NCBI RefSeq assembly: GCF_000524195.1 | Contig: NW_020170393.1 | Span: 1,422,722 to 1,486,721 of the forward strand | Reading direction: 5' to 3' | Length of the DNA: 64,000 nt | DNA from: Echinococcus granulosus | Lineage: Eukaryota > Platyhelminthes > Cestoda > Cyclophyllidea > Taeniidae | Part shown: piece by piece, positions 37,619 to 53,559 of the stretch | Layout of the letters: each line of letters begins with the position of its first letter | Numbering within the stretch: the stretch's first letter is position 1 | Made by a program: the position numbers and the translations under genes | Notes under the pieces: model-generated | What the model saw: the letters and a program-made list of their open reading frames with translations, nothing else | Told to the model about the DNA's origin: nothing | Database searches by the model: none

Positions 37619-37699
37619 AGCAACAGGTGAACAAAGGAGATGCAGGAAATGTAGCGATTTATGAGCACATGTGGACCAATTGCATGGAGAGAGGCATAG

Positions 37700-38960
37700 T
37701 GAGAGAGCCTATAGATGCCTATCCATCCTCCTTTGACTCCACTCTACCCATGGTGCCTACGCTATTTGCTGCACAGTCGATCTGTAGGCTCATAATAAAC
37801 TTCCTCCGCTTTGTAATATACATTATCAGAAGTTCATGCTACCAAGGTGAAACCTGGACACCAGAACAGGTACAATGGACGCATAGCTACAAATGTGTTG
37901 CATTGTACGACAGGTATAAAAGACAAGTCCAACAGAAGTCCAGCGTAAAGTTTCAGCCATCTTTTCTAGAATGAGGCGATTTTAAAGTGAGCAACAGAAT
38001 TTGCAGCACCCTTCCAACCTTCACACGAGACTCACGTGTTGTATTCATTAGCAAAAGATCTAGCCACTGGCATTCAGCAAACATCCAGACGGCTTTGCGA
38101 GACTTGAATAATAATGGTTTCATTGACTGAAGCTATGGTGCAGGGAAATGATTCATTGGCTTTGGAAGTGGGCGAAGTCATGATATTACTTACACAGGCT
38201 TGCTGAGCTTTTCCCTCCAAATGACTAATCGGAGGGTCATTTGCATGTCTAACCTTGTGACCAGAAGGGTCTTCGTTTCTGTTTGATTTATGTATGTACG
38301 TCGGTTTCCATAATATAAACTGATGACCAAAAGACCTATTTTCATGAAAAAAATTAAGCAGCAAGCGGAGTTTACAGATGGGAATTGAGGTGCGCAGGGG
38401 AGGGCTGTTAGAAGTCATCCAGTACCGTCTTAAAAGGCACTGTTGTTCTCACTTTGACCTTTTTAAGAGTGATCTTGACAACGATTATAGCCTTCGGTGA
38501 ACACCAATTCCACCATTGGAATGATAGCTGGAACAAACTCAGCATTTGTTGTTACTGATTACAACCTAAACTCCTTAGTTTAGTGTTTTTTGTCCTGAAG
38601 GTCGGAAATGAGTACTTTACTGCACCCTCCTGGAGACGTAGTTTGGATAAATAGAAACCTTTGAAGACTCCTACAGGTCGGTCGGCAAATCAGCACTGCT
38701 GACAAAGTGCAGTACGGGAATAAATATGCAATTTCAACCGTAATTGTACCATTAACTAAATTAATACATAGAAAAGGTCAAAAGTGTGCTCGCAGCAGAT
38801 GGCGATCTAATGCGGGTAGAGAGTAAAGGAGGTTCTCTACTAACCATTCACCAACGATGTGAATGATAAATTTTAGCTACTTTACCCAAACCACCAGTAT
38901 TTTTTGTGCCGTTTCATACATACACTGCCCCCATCAGTAGGACTGGTACAAATTTAAGAC
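37700..38960. other. Intergenic upstream of the minus-strand gene
   Basis: No exons were found. The promoter of the gene read leftward from 37618 should lie here, but I see no distinct core element. Confidence 0.4.
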
Positions 38961-38966
38961 CTTCAT

Positions 38967-39215
38967 GAAGCTGTAGCGGGCCATAACTGATTTACCTCCT
39001 TTCCGACCAAAAAACAAAGAGGAACGGTTCACTTTGGTCCCTTTACGGCATACATGATCATGCTCAGGGGTTGATAGTCTTTGTTCGGTTCAGCCAATGT
39101 CCCTGGCACCCACTTGATGATTGGCTGAAGTCTTGCGGTTGTGTATATAAGTAGACTAGAGGAAAGAGTCGCCTAATCGGGGGCTGATAATTAAACTCGG
39201 TTTTATATTAATTTC
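38967..39215 (+). repeat. Possible solo LTR
   Basis: The stretch begins TGTAGCGGGCC, contains paired CCAAT and ATTGG boxes (39094, 39121), a TATATAAGTAG box (39142-39152), and ends in GGGCTGATAATTAAACTCGG (39181-39200). The same end, GGGCTGATAATAAAACT, occurs at 20677-20693. This order of promoter then poly(A)-like signal fits an LTR. No target-site duplication or internal domain was found. Confidence 0.35.
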
Positions 39216-42200
39216 CCAACTCATTAATAGCCACTTTTGAATGAAAATCAACTGCTGTTTCCAGATAAGAAACGACTGTATAAGGCGTAGTGAGGTCGTT
39301 GGGAGTAAATGAACACCGAGAAGTCACTAACATAATCACCAATGGATGGACTTTTAAAATGCCACTTTAGTTGGCATAAAGCATTCATTCTTAATCGCAT
39401 GTGTGTAAACCACTTGTAGATTGAAAAATGGCTAGATGCAGATAAGACGTCAAGGAAACGTCTGATGTGTCATTCTGTACCTAGAAATAAAGTATGAAAA
39501 CCACGTTAGAAGATGCTTGATTGGGAAATTCCTCGACAAGCAAGTACTTCGGAAAGGCGAACTCAGTTTTACAGCGTTAGACAGGCGACATACGGTTACA
39601 ATATATCATACCCTCCCTAACGTCGAAGGTGGCGTTTTAGCGGATAGGTTCAGGATTATCTTATGTAAATCACTTCTAGAGGATCGTGACTGTCACAATG
39701 TGATTTTTTTTCTCTTCGTAACAGCTATTCTAGTAAAAAAAATTTAATTTAGAATAGTTCTAACTCACAATTTACTCTCTTACTTCCCTAAGGCAATAGT
39801 TTTAAGTTGATGTACTTTCACCGGGACTAGAATGAGACATTTTTAGTTCATCAACCTTACTTTAGCTGCGAAAGAAAAGTGAGCATCATGTTGCAAAGGC
39901 TAGGTAGATTCGCCGCCGCTGCCGCAGAGGATTTGGCTGCCAATGTTGCGCTACATTGTGCCAAGACCTGCTTGGCGCATCCTTGGTGCAGTGCACTGAT
40001 TGGTCGCCTCAAGGTCGTCGCGTGCACACGGTGGGCCAATCAGTCGGCTTTGTCAAGATCGTTCCTTGTGCGTTGTCGAGCGACAACGCCATCCCCCAAT
40101 TGTCGAACAACACTTTAGCGCTCCTTTTTATGAGGAGATTAGAAATAAAAATTTCGTTTTCATAAAAAAGAAAAGAAACAAATATACACTTAATTAGTAG
40201 TGAGGATATGGGCAGCTTGGGGATTTTGTTCATCAGTCAGTTATGAGTAGTAGGTTAATTTAAAAATTGGAGCAGTTTTCAAATTATATAAGAAGTAATT
40301 TTTTTGCAGAATAATTGACCTTTATTATTATATCGAAGTTAAATGACCAGGTGCTCTACTGGTAATGTGCTAGTAGTATCCAAAACTTTGAGTAGTGATA
40401 CGCAGTAACTGCATGTCTTAAGTGGTGTGCAGAGTCAATCCATATAAAATAATTCCTCATTTCTAATAGGAAGTTAACATTTCGCATTTACTGTCTGGTT
40501 GAGAATTCTAAAATCTACACAAACGCAGTTTTCAAGATATTTAAGGTGCTCTTGATACAGATACTTGCACCAAAAAGCCAAATCAAGTTTCCGTCGTATC
40601 TTCCCTCACACTGATGGTATAGAGCTCTGATAAAACCTTACGTATGCTTAACTATAAAGCTACATTCAGGCAGGTGCATCGCATGGAATCTTCAGGAACA
40701 GCTCAAGTACTGGATTAATAGCATTTAGTTATAATAGGTATGGCCCCTTTTGCACATTGTCAGCAATGTAAACTTTCTCTTAGGCTTTTAAGATGACCAA
40801 TGTTTAGGTGGGGAATTCACAAATCAAGTGTACCATCTGTCGCTGACTGTATCTGTGGAGATCCACAACAGAAGAGCTTGTAAACATGTCGAATTTTGGC
40901 GATTAGTTTGATTAGGTTTTGTTTTGTTGCTAGTAGTAGAGGCAAATCAGAGTGAGATGAGTTAGAATTGTTCAAAAAAAGAGCCTATGGATGAAATGTT
41001 AGGGCCTTGATGACTTCTTTCAACGTCGGAAAATAGAGAGGACAGGTTGGAGAGTCAATTAACCAGCACTAAAATCGTAACGAAATAATAGATTCTCTCA
41101 TCTGAATGACACGCAGGATCTCCTCTATGTTTATACGAAAGGCCCTCCCTCTCGAGTATCGCCTGTCTCCCCCTACAGGTCTTAATCGTCTACTGTGTTC
41201 CATATCGACTTTGGAGGTAATTCAAACACCATTTCTCAATTTTCCCAAGACATTGGTAGCAGTCGAGGTGGATTTCAATGGACGAAACAGTAGCATCCTA
41301 CGGAAGTATTAAGATTATTTTAAAAAAGCCTTAAAATTTCAACGGTTTAACAGCAAGCTCATGTTGCCCTTCCCTCCCTCAAGAGTTCTATCAACTTGGC
41401 TAAAATCAGCCTGGACTGGTTTAGAGGAGTGATCTGATGTAAACAGGCGGTAGTTGCCAAAATATCTCCACAAGGGCAGTGGTGATGATACGTGTCCCAC
41501 ATGAAGGCTAAACATGCGGTTTCCATCAATCAGGTCAGTTGACCTGGCCACAGTAAACGCCGACAGAGAATAGGTCAACCTATCCAGAATCGTGTTGTCT
41601 GGACGGCTGTTTGTGGTCGCTAAGTCCGAGGAGGTTGGGGCAAATCGTGTGCAAATGTAACAAAGTCTAAATTTTATGGAGTTAAAAGTCGTTTTCAGAA
41701 TCAAATGCGAAACACATGAGGAGGAGCTGCTTAACTTCCTTGGACTGTGGTACGTTGTAGTGGGTAGATTTATCAATGGGACAATCTTGCAACCAGATAT
41801 CGCTGTTTCCAAGGCAAATTCAACCTTAAAAATCTACAAATTCAGTCTATTTATAAGTTCATTCCTTCCTTAAAAGTGAATCAGTTTGGCTTATCGCAAT
41901 GACCCAGAATGGTTTAGTCTTCTGCAGCTCCAGGAAATTTATGTGGATTTCAAGTTTATCTGTGCGCTCCGTTCAGTCTGGCAAATATTAGAGCCACCAA
42001 CCTAATGACACCGTCTACCTTTCATGGGATTTCTATTAGCACCCCACCAGCCCTTCTGAATACGAAGAAAAAAGACCTCTCAAACCTTACACACACCTTA
42101 CGCCACCCTTCAAAGCGATTTGCCAGTTGTTGAAGATTAACCCCAGCAACTTGGAGCCAATCAAATTCTTTGTCAACAACGAAGTGAATACGTCTACTAC

Positions 42201-45200
42201 GCCATGCGTGTCAATTTTAAGGGCATAATATAATACTACACGTTAAAGCACTGGTTTCTCGATGACATCATAACGATGTCAAATTTGGCGGGAGGATGCA
42301 ATGGGAGTTGGATCACCACACCTCAGTGCTCGTCGGTATTCTAACTTGGGGTACCCGAACCTTCCGGTCGATGTTCATTGTAAACCGGCAGCTACAAATA
42401 TCATATTTTTCAAGATCCGAATGAGGAAATAACATGACAACCTAGATGTGATTGTGCCACTGTTGTCATTCTTTCACTCAGTTAACTTAATCCAGCAAAC
42501 TGTGACTGAGCTGGACCCACCATTGCCCTACATAACTAATCAAAGAATTACTAAATGAGTGAAATCCACTGCAAAAAACTAAAGTTTGGTTTCTATGCGA
42601 ACGTAATCTGGGAACAAGATGCGTATCACAAAAAATATTTAAGGAATTTTTACAGTAAAACATTGCGCTTTGTGATCCAAGAATTGTGGTGACGCTAGCC
42701 AGGACTGGCAGCCAAATTGTCCATTTCGTGCAGCATATGCCAAGTTCTTTCATTATTTTAAACTCAAATAAACTGGAGGAGGAAGAGGGAGAGGAGATGT
42801 CCGGTGTAAAAAAACTTGGATAGGCGCAAAAGCAAAAATGCGTGTTTGATGCGAGTCAAAATAGTAACCAGTTGTTTGTTGGCACGAATGCTTCCAACAG
42901 ACATTCTTTTTTGTATTTAGTCGCAAATCTGTAAACCTCCTAAAGTATAAAGTGGAAAAGTTGTATAAAATTGAAACAGGGCTTACAACGGGGAATAAAA
43001 CTGCTCCCTCGAAATTCCGAATAATGGATGATTTTAGAGGGGAAACAAATTCTAGCACAGCGAACTGCTTGCACAGTGAAGGCTCCGGCAAAAATAGCTC
43101 TAATGATAATTTTCATTCCTCCTGGGCGGACGCACGAAATATACTTATCTTTAATTCAAAAATTTTCGGTTGAGGTAAATGGTTTTCGCCATAATCACGT
43201 TGTCTCCAACATTTCCTCATCTTGTGCAATATCCATCACACTAGGAATGGTTGGGACACAGGATTAGTGCTAGTGTATTTCAACTAATTCAAATTATATA
43301 CATAAGGAAAACTTTTGACTTTTTAACTTAGAAGTGTGAAATTATACCCCCATTCCTGTGGTTAAAGACTCGAATTCATTTTTTTTCGAGTTACAGATCA
43401 AGTTTTGGCGTGAATTCTCGCATGAAGAACTTTCATACTTTAATCACACAAAAAACAAAACAAATTCCAATAAACCCCTTTATGGAGTGATTCCAGCACC
43501 ATTTCAAGTATTAAAAAACTAATTGTTTGAATGAACTATTTACCTTGTGTAGCACACCGGGTAGGGGATTGCAGTGGGCGGTAGTTACGTTTCATAAGAT
43601 TAATGTAAACCCAAAAGATTATGGAATCAAAAGATGAGGCTATTGATCAAACCTCTTCAAATGGATCAAGTTAAATCCTCGCTACTGAACACCATTCTAA
43701 GTAGTATGTTAGGTGTGCAGTTAAGTGTTCTATTTGGTTACAACTTTTACTTATTTTTGACTAGTAAAAAGTAAAAATTAAGGGAAATTCACTCTTACAA
43801 GCTAACAGGATGTATGGTAGAGGGCAGTTTAAGCTAGACGGCTTAATTTGTGAACTTCCTTTGTTTCACTTTGCTTAAAACAGTATATTTTAAATTTTAC
43901 TTTTATCTCCGAGTACCCGAAACATATAATGCAAAAAGAATTCAGCATAGGTACAGGTTTAATTAGCAGGCCAAATTAAGTTCTTCTTAACAGCCTCTTC
44001 AAAGCGGAAATAGGTGATGTAGCTGGTCGTTGCTATAAGCAAAGACCACTAGAGTGTGTATATCCAAAGCAGTACGAAGAAAAGTCGTGACTCCAGGAGA
44101 CGTGGGTCACAGTTTTAGTTATTACACCTGCTATGTACTTTACGACAGGTCCTATTCATCAGATACACAGAGAGGGTGGGGCAGGTGAGCAAGTTTGCTA
44201 ACTCTAGTATGTATTTACGACCCTTTGTGTTGAGAGGAGGAGGTGGAGGAGGGAGCCTCGTCTTGCGCGTGGTTGAGGGCCTCGCCATAAATTACTCTCT
44301 GGAGAGGGGGAGTAAATTACACGACTTGCACGTTTCACTGGAGGATGCATTCCTTTAACCGCATGAGGTATCCATAAAGAGTGCAACATTCTTTTGGAGG
44401 CGATACCGGTCCGAATGAAAGTAGTGAATGTAGTAATTGGGAATTAAGATACCTTATTTTACTATCGGGTGTGATGTAGGACAACTCAGAGTACTGCCAG
44501 TCCACATGCGTGAGTTGGAAGGCAGCTTTGTTGCGACCATTTAGAAGAGCTAAGAGACAGGCAGCTTACGTGGGGTGATCGGGGCTGCTTACAAGAAACA
44601 AGACTGAGTTGCTTGGGGACAAAAAAGGCCTTTGTAGGTGGCTCAAACACAAAGCTAACTAAGTTGACTTGGGGGCACTAGTAAGGTGGACATTTTGCAT
44701 GCCTGTTTGTTACTCAAAGCATTTCAGCAAGCTTCCCCTCGTAGGTTATGCTTATCATACTGAATCCAGAAATTGCATTTAATTATTGTTTATCTTTCCA
44801 TATGATTTACAGATGGAAAATCCTCCCAGCATGTTCCTTTTTAACTAGAAGGCCTTCCTACTTACATGAGGTTTGAGAGCAGTCATGACACTCAAATCAC
44901 ACTACTTACAACCCATTTCAGCCAGTTAGTTTTTATGAATTTCAAAAGAAAGCGGAACATTTCTCGATTTCATCCAGTTCCTTACAAACTACCCCAACAG
45001 AAAATCATTCCAAGGTTGTAAAGAAGTTGATTTGGTGCAGCTACTCTGCAAGTTGGTTTTTCCTGATAGTTTACAAACCACTCTTGTACTAATTTCGCCA
45101 ACATGGTCACAAATGGTTGGAATAGGCAGATTTCCGCGATTTTTCTCGATATAATTATTATGCTTCCGCTGACAAATTATGCTGACTCTGATGTCATTTA

Positions 45201-45660
45201 GCAGTTGAATTCAGCTGCAGAAAGCCTTTCATTGGGGTGTAGATTTTCCCGAAATATGCTGTCTCTAAAATCTTAATGCCACAAGTTTTCAACCTTTGCC
45301 AATGATCCCGTTAAAAAAGTTTGTGCCCGTAGCACTTGTTCCTTTGAACTTGAATTACTTCCAAGAATAAGTTATGGAGACTTCGGCTCATATTTCATGC
45401 AGGTATTACATTCTGAAAGTGCTGGGGGCATAATAATATGCCTTACGTTTCTAGTGCAGTAGGGGATAATTCTCCTTAGTCATTAAGGTTTGATGTTCGT
45501 TTTGGCTGTTCAGTGCCATTTCCTGCAAGAGTGCGAACACATTCCTCATTTTTCCCCGCATGCTAGAAATACTGCCTCATTCAGCACTTTTCAGGAACGT
45601 GCAAATGTTTGACCATGATTTGTAAGGTGCCGCGCTTTTGCAGCTAAAGGTCGCGCCTTT
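39216..45660. other. Intergenic, no confirmed gene
   Basis: A CpG-rich patch at 39890-40120 with CCAAT boxes in both orientations may be a promoter or an isolated first exon. A 68-codon frame at 41106-41312 with several splice-like sites is ambiguous. The remainder is AT-rich without supported features. Confidence 0.4.
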
Positions 45661-45667
45661 TCTTTAG

Positions 45668-46337
45668 TTTCCTTTTTATCCGAAGGAAATAGAATGACTA
45701 CAGCGGGAGTAATTGAAGTTTCACGGTTGAATGGTCAAGGCAATGGTTAGTCTAAAACCGAGTCAACGAGCCATTTGAAGCAGTCCTTGTCTTCCACTTT
45801 CAACATAACACGAAAAGCGCAAAAAGAATCTTAATTAAATTTGCTCTTTAAAAAACCATCGTTTCAACTTTGACTAAAAATTATCCCTCATTTTCATGGA
45901 TTAAATAGATACCTTAAGTGGGATCAGGAATGTGACAGGAATGAAACACATGCATATATTTTAGCTATTTGAAAGATACGCCTCTCGGATAAAATTCATT
46001 TTAAGTTATCTAGCCCAAAAGGCATTTTTTTTCTGGGGCATATTTAATTGTAAGAGAGGTTAGCATTCTCCCTAAAGCACCTATTTGAAAAACCTACCTG
46101 AATTAGTCCCTGTTTATGGAGAATTTCACGGCCATCTAACGATGGTACATGTATAACGTTTGTTGACTTAAAGCGTCTAAATTCTTTCCCTTATTCTCAC
46201 AATTTATCCGCCTGGTGAGACAAGAGACACGGATTCTTGCCGAATTGAAGCGTGACCTCATATCCCTGAAGGCGCAGGGGGCGAAACCTGGTGACACCAG
46301 TGCGTCTCTGAGGCTGCAGATAAGCACAAACAACTAG
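45668..46337 (+). CDS. Small two-exon gene, unknown product
   Basis: Exon 45668-45745 follows a good acceptor (CCTTTTCTTTAG) and ends at GTTAGT. Exon 46174-46337 begins after an AAAG acceptor and ends with TAG. The phases agree (one overhanging base plus two). With the in-frame ATG at 45694 the product would be 72 aa: MTTAGVIEVSRLNGQGN, then a helical, charged segment SQFIRLVRQETRILAELKRD and a hydrophilic tail ending STNN. The helix could form a short coiled coil. The gene may instead be the 3' end of a longer one, since the frame is open to the acceptor upstream. No AATAAA follows closely, and I do not recognise a family. Confidence 0.45.
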
Positions 46338-48199
46338 CGGTGCCTTTAAATCTTTGCGGACTGTTGGTAAATTTTTACTCCTATCTGGGAAAGGGCTGCA
46401 TATTCACACGCAATTTTTGGTCTCTACAAAGCCGTAAAAATTATCTAATTATATGATTAGTACAAATGGGATGAGGGAAAATCCCAACTTCTTGTACGAC
46501 CGAACACCGCCTCCATAATTTGCTAATATTCTAATTGGAAGGACACTATTCTGAGTGAGTGATTAGGTGAAGCATCTATCAGCGTTTTCTGTGAACGGTC
46601 AGTTTCTGCAATCTTCAGTAAAACAAGGTTGAGAGAGTTGGACAGCATGTCATCTGACCAGTTGAATGGATGGATTTAATCAAACGCCTCTATCTGCATC
46701 AGCACCCAAAAGGGACCCTTCAAAAGACCAATTGAAAAATTTGTTTATTACTTCTTGTATGCAAGTGAAAAGCTACATTTTCTTCTAAATATGAAGACTG
46801 AGGGAGGTGAAAAGTGATAAAAGTCCTTTGAGAGAATTGAAAAGAATTGTGACCTTTTCAAGCAATGGGAAAACTTCATTTACGCTGATAACTGGGTTGG
46901 GAGACCCACGTTAAAACTGAAAAATTCCACCAAAAGGCAACAAAATACATTGTTTTGATAAAAAGGAGTGTTGGCTCAAAAAGGGTTACTGCTTAGCTCT
47001 TCCGGTCTTCTTTGAAGTCATAGCAAGCCATACTACTAATTTACAAAAGTAGGGGGGAGACTGCAGACACGGTCAGAAGTTCAATTGGCAGACTGGAAAG
47101 TTTAACAAAACATCGAGCCGTAAAAGCGATGAGAACGTGTAAACTGCGTCATTTTCATGCGAAATACACATTCCTCATCAAAATATGTCAAGGCTACTAA
47201 AATTATAAGAAAATTGCCTGAAACAACTCAGTTAATTGCGTTCATCAGCAAATCCAATTTCAAAAGGATAAATTGGCTTATGGATATGCTCTTCTGTGAT
47301 ATCACTTATACTTACTTAGGACGCTGTGTGATGCTTTGATTGGTTATTTAGCCTTTCGTTTTAGTAACGAGAGCGCTGAAGGGCACGGCTCTTATGAGTC
47401 CCCTGGGCTGAATGGCCAGTAGGCAAGGCCAATAGCTACGTATTCTGGCCTAGCCTCGGAAAGCATAGGGTTGAAGAATCCTATCTTCTCAACATATTTT
47501 ACAAGCAAAAGAAAACTTCAGATACAATGGAGTCACCAAGATGGACTGTTGGCGGTTAAATCGGCATTTTATGGGCTGCATGAAAATTTAGTGTTTCGTG
47601 GATCCCGACTGCTTTGTGGTGGCGGAGGCTAAAGGTTGATCGTCAACAACGCTAAAGGAGAGAATGAGTCTTAGTAGTGGTGCCGAATTTTGCATAGTCT
47701 CGATCTCTTCAGCCTCCTCAGAGCGTACTTTTGTCTGAAGGGCTGGCTCTTTAGCCATTCCTAAAGCCGCCCAACCAATTTTGTACGGTAGTGTAAAGTC
47801 TTATTCTGTGCTGACACAGCTTACAGTGGCTTACCAATACTCAAGGTATCAAATAATTAAGCTTTGACTGAGGGTAGGTAAATTTTACTAGACTTTTGTG
47901 CAACTAAAATACCTTTGTAAACAAAAAATCGCGGTCTAAACAGTTCAATTAATGCTACAGTTGCTCTTATCTTCTTGAACAATGGAATATCCGTTTTATA
48001 AGTGCATAGGGCTTCTATTCAACTGTACACCTTTAGGGCAGAGGAAAACTTGTATCATCTTAAAGCATTCAATATTTAAGCATATCAACTGCCAGGACCT
48101 CATTTTGATTCAGTTCAAACAATTATTTTCGTTTAAACATAAAATGATTTCTGTGTAAGTAAAATCTGTGCCACAGCATTCCGTTTTTGTTTTTTGTAG
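46338..48199. other. Intergenic before LDH
   Basis: There is a weak fragment of the LTR-like repeat at about 47390-47490 (GTATTCTGGCCTAGCCTCGG and flanks). No exons recognised. Confidence 0.4.
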
Positions 48200-48307
48200 C
48201 TATTGTCATGCTCGCATGCTCTGTTTAAATGGACAAATTTTAGTACCTTTAACCTTGAAAATCAGACAATATTCGATCTTGTGGTCATTTGGTATCGGTC
48301 CGGCTAC
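48198..48307 (+). promoter_or_regulatory. Acceptor and 5' UTR of LDH gene
   Basis: A strong pyrimidine-rich acceptor (TTTTTGTTTTTTGTAG) ends at 48199, 108 nt before the LDH start. It may be the 3' border of a 5' UTR intron or a spliced-leader trans-splice site, a mechanism known in flatworms; the sequence alone cannot decide. Confidence 0.45.
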
Positions 48308-50245
<1,938 letters not shown>

Positions 50246-53200
50246 AGACTCGTAGACTCAAGTCTGCTGCTTCTCCAAGGACGCCTACTTCCAACTGCAA
50301 CATTGGAATAACACATTGGTCCTAGCAATCTCTTCGCATGTCATTTCGATTGCTAACGCATGTATTCCTCTCGATCGTTTTAGCTTTCTATGCTCATCTT
50401 TGTTTGTTGTTTGTTGGGTACATTGCGCTCTATATTCTGCCATTTCCTTGTTATTTTCACTCCTTAGGGCGGATGCACTTAACGTCAGGCTATCTCTTAG
50501 GTTGACTTGCATGCCAAAAGGGGTAGCTCGTTTAGCGCCCTTTTGTGCTTGGATTGGACAGAAAAAAAGGGAAGTTGATCGAGTCTACACTACAAAAGAG
50601 CTAGTCAAATTTTCTGATAGTTACTAGAAGTGGTAGTAGCGGCTTCAATCCTGTAAATTCATTGCTGTGACCTCATCGAAGGAGGCTTGGTGGAGAGAAA
50701 GTTTAATGAGGTAGAGCCACTTTCAGAGTGGTTCTTCGGAATTCCGATTTGGAAATGGGCATTGGTTTAGCACTTATCTCCCCGGATTTTTCAAGTTTCA
50801 ACCGATTGTATAGCTGTGGTCTCATTTAACTTAGATGATCTGGATGTCAAATTTCTGGCTCTGATTTATAAACAGTTTTATCGGCTCGTCCCGTTCACCT
50901 CGCTTGATGTGTCGCATTTACTTCCTCGTAGATCGTTCTCATACCTTACAAAGCTGGAAAGTGCCGGTTGCTGCTACTGGCTAACTGATAGGCAATGCAT
51001 AGTTCCTGTCAGTATCCGCGTCAGTACGTCACAAATATGTGACACATGTTCTTCATCTGTCTACGATAAATAAAGCGGATTGGTCGAATTTAAAATGCTA
51101 AAATACGTGCTTCAAGGATCTGTTTTATTAATTTTTTTGGGGAGGAATTGACTTAGAAGCAATGTAAAACAGTTAGTGCCGCACTAGAAAAATAAAGTGC
51201 CGGGACTGTGGGGCCCATGTTGCTCCGAGATCCCGGCATAAGACTAGTCAGAAGTGCTGCACATTCGCATTCCAAATGTGGTTGGCATATTTACGAGCAG
51301 TGCCTACCCCAAATTCCGGCAATGCTAGTCTGCAGGAGAGAAATCACAGCAGTTATTTGCCATGACGGGCACCTAGAGATGAGGTCTTAAAATATTTCAT
51401 GATTCCCTTCCATTTTCTGCAGGTAAAATATACCCATTTCCTATTCTGAGGAAAGAGTGTGAAAAACTTTTTATCAAATACTTCATCTGGCGTGACAAAA
51501 TAAATGTGGATTGGCATAGCATGCAGAGAGGAGGATCTGTTGATACGACTCATTGTATGATCTTTGGCATACCTCAGAAAAGTTTATATCCTGTCCAATT
51601 ACCACCAGACAAAGTCAACATCCATCTTTGCAACTTACTTCGCTAAAAAATAATCCAACAATGGGTGTCAGATGGCTCTATGACATTGATGGGAGAGCAT
51701 TTAGACCTCAATGGCATTTAATAGGCCAGAAGGTGGAGAAGCTGGGATAAAATAATTAACCTGTCTACTGGGTAATGATCTTTCCTATTCATCGAAAGAA
51801 ACCCATAATTTAACTTCAATTTTTTCCAAATCTTTGCATATTTCCCTCGAATTGACTGAAATTTCCCATCACAATCATCAAGGTCAGCTGTCCTTAGGGG
51901 GTCATCGTTGAAGCAAGCTTAATGTGGTTTACAAATGTAAACGCACCTAGGTCAGTTGTAGAAGTGCAAACCACCCAACACTCGTTAACTTTCACATCTT
52001 AATCTCGGAGGTCTCGATTAACTTGATTAGTGGGCAAAAGGATTCTACTTTCTTGCCCAAAATCTTCCCCAAGCGAAAGGGGTTTGCAATTGCCCATGCA
52101 AATGTTCATGCCTGGTGAATTTCATCATTTATTAAAGTCGAAAACTTGTTAAGTTTTACTCTCCAAAGACGGGTACTAGGTTATTTACTGCACAGAACAC
52201 AAACTTGCCCCACCAAGTTTGCTGCCTGCCTACGTGACCAGGATTGCGCGTTTTGTCTGTTTGTCCAGCGCCGTGTCCCAGATCGCACGACCAATCGGCG
52301 CGCGAGTTTACGTTTGCGGTCGTGACCCTTGCCAGTGCCTTGGGGAACTGCAAACCCTTTTTTACAAGAGCATTATCGATTTCTGCAAGCAATTACATTT
52401 GTAACCAATAAAAGGCCACTTTGTATCAATATTGCATTCACTTTTAACGGTTAGAATAATTGTGCTAACCACAGACAAATTTCTTCCCGATGGGCAAAAA
52501 ACTGGAAATCGGCTAAATTTTTCTGGATCTATCGATGCACGTTCGGACAACAGCTGGCCAATAAGAAACACCGACCGCCAATGGCGAATAACGGACAGGC
52601 AAGGCTCTAGGAGCCTCCAAAATCCATATGTTCAAATGTGGGCGAGGGAATAGATACTACTGATGTTTCCTGCGAAAATTAGTAGCATCAAATCACGCCC
52701 AAAGGTGATATTTTTAGCAAAAATTTGCCTTAAAGTACTTAGAATACAGCAAAATTAAAGGGTATAGAAATAGACTAAGTGGAATAACCAATTATTTATT
52801 TATAAAGGCAGGGAAGATCTTTGCCGCTCTGCTTTATGGCGATGGTTGATGGAACTCTCTTGATAATCAGGACCCAGTAAGACTTCCCGCAATTTACAAT
52901 ATTTAACTTTATGGCAAGATCACTGCCAAAAGTCAATTAAATAGTGACAGGACTATGAAGAGACGAGTTAAAAAGAATTTTTTTTCAGAGGCTTCGGTTG
53001 TAACCCCTATATCGAAGGAAAGCCCCACTTTTCAGAATTCTCATCCCCCGTAGTCACCCCATCAAACCATCATCCGGATATCAAGTTAAACAGTCAACAG
53101 AATGGTGACATGGGAAATAACCTCGAGGCCTTCCTCCAGAGGCTGTAGTATGACCCCCTGATGTAGAAGAATGGCTCCTCGTTAGGAAGCTGGAGGGCTC

Positions 53201-53550
53201 TGAGGCTGCGGACAAGGCCATAATGGTGAAGGTTCACTTGGGCGTAGTTTTCCCTTAAAGGGTTAGAATTTCCTCTCGTACCTTAATAAAACACAGTAGA
53301 TATTTTAAAAATGTCTTGATTTATGAAGAAACGAGCTACAGCGACCTCATTTTTTACAGGGAGTCTTTAATTACTTTTGCGCTTGTTTCCATGAGTTGAG
53401 CACTATGCACTCTTTTGTGGAAGTAAAAAGGACTTTATGAGTTCAGTGAAGTTAGGAGTAGTTAAATCAACTCACAAATACTGTCCAAACGAACTTTTAT
53501 GAGTGACTCTAGGAATAAAGTGGATTTTGAGAGAAAAATTAGGTTGGAGC
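50246..53550. other. Intergenic after LDH
   Basis: An open frame at 50816-51073 ends on a TAA overlapping an AATAAA (51069-51074), but it lacks family similarity and contains the recurrent palindrome at 51027. A CpG/CCAAT-rich patch lies at 52210-52340 (ACCAATCGGCGCGCG), possibly a promoter. No confirmed gene. Confidence 0.4.
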
Positions 53551-53559
53551 TGCCTTTTT

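Noticed and set aside
41339..41812. 157-codon minus-strand open frame
   Set aside because: No domain, no splice support, amino-acid content of non-coding sequence.
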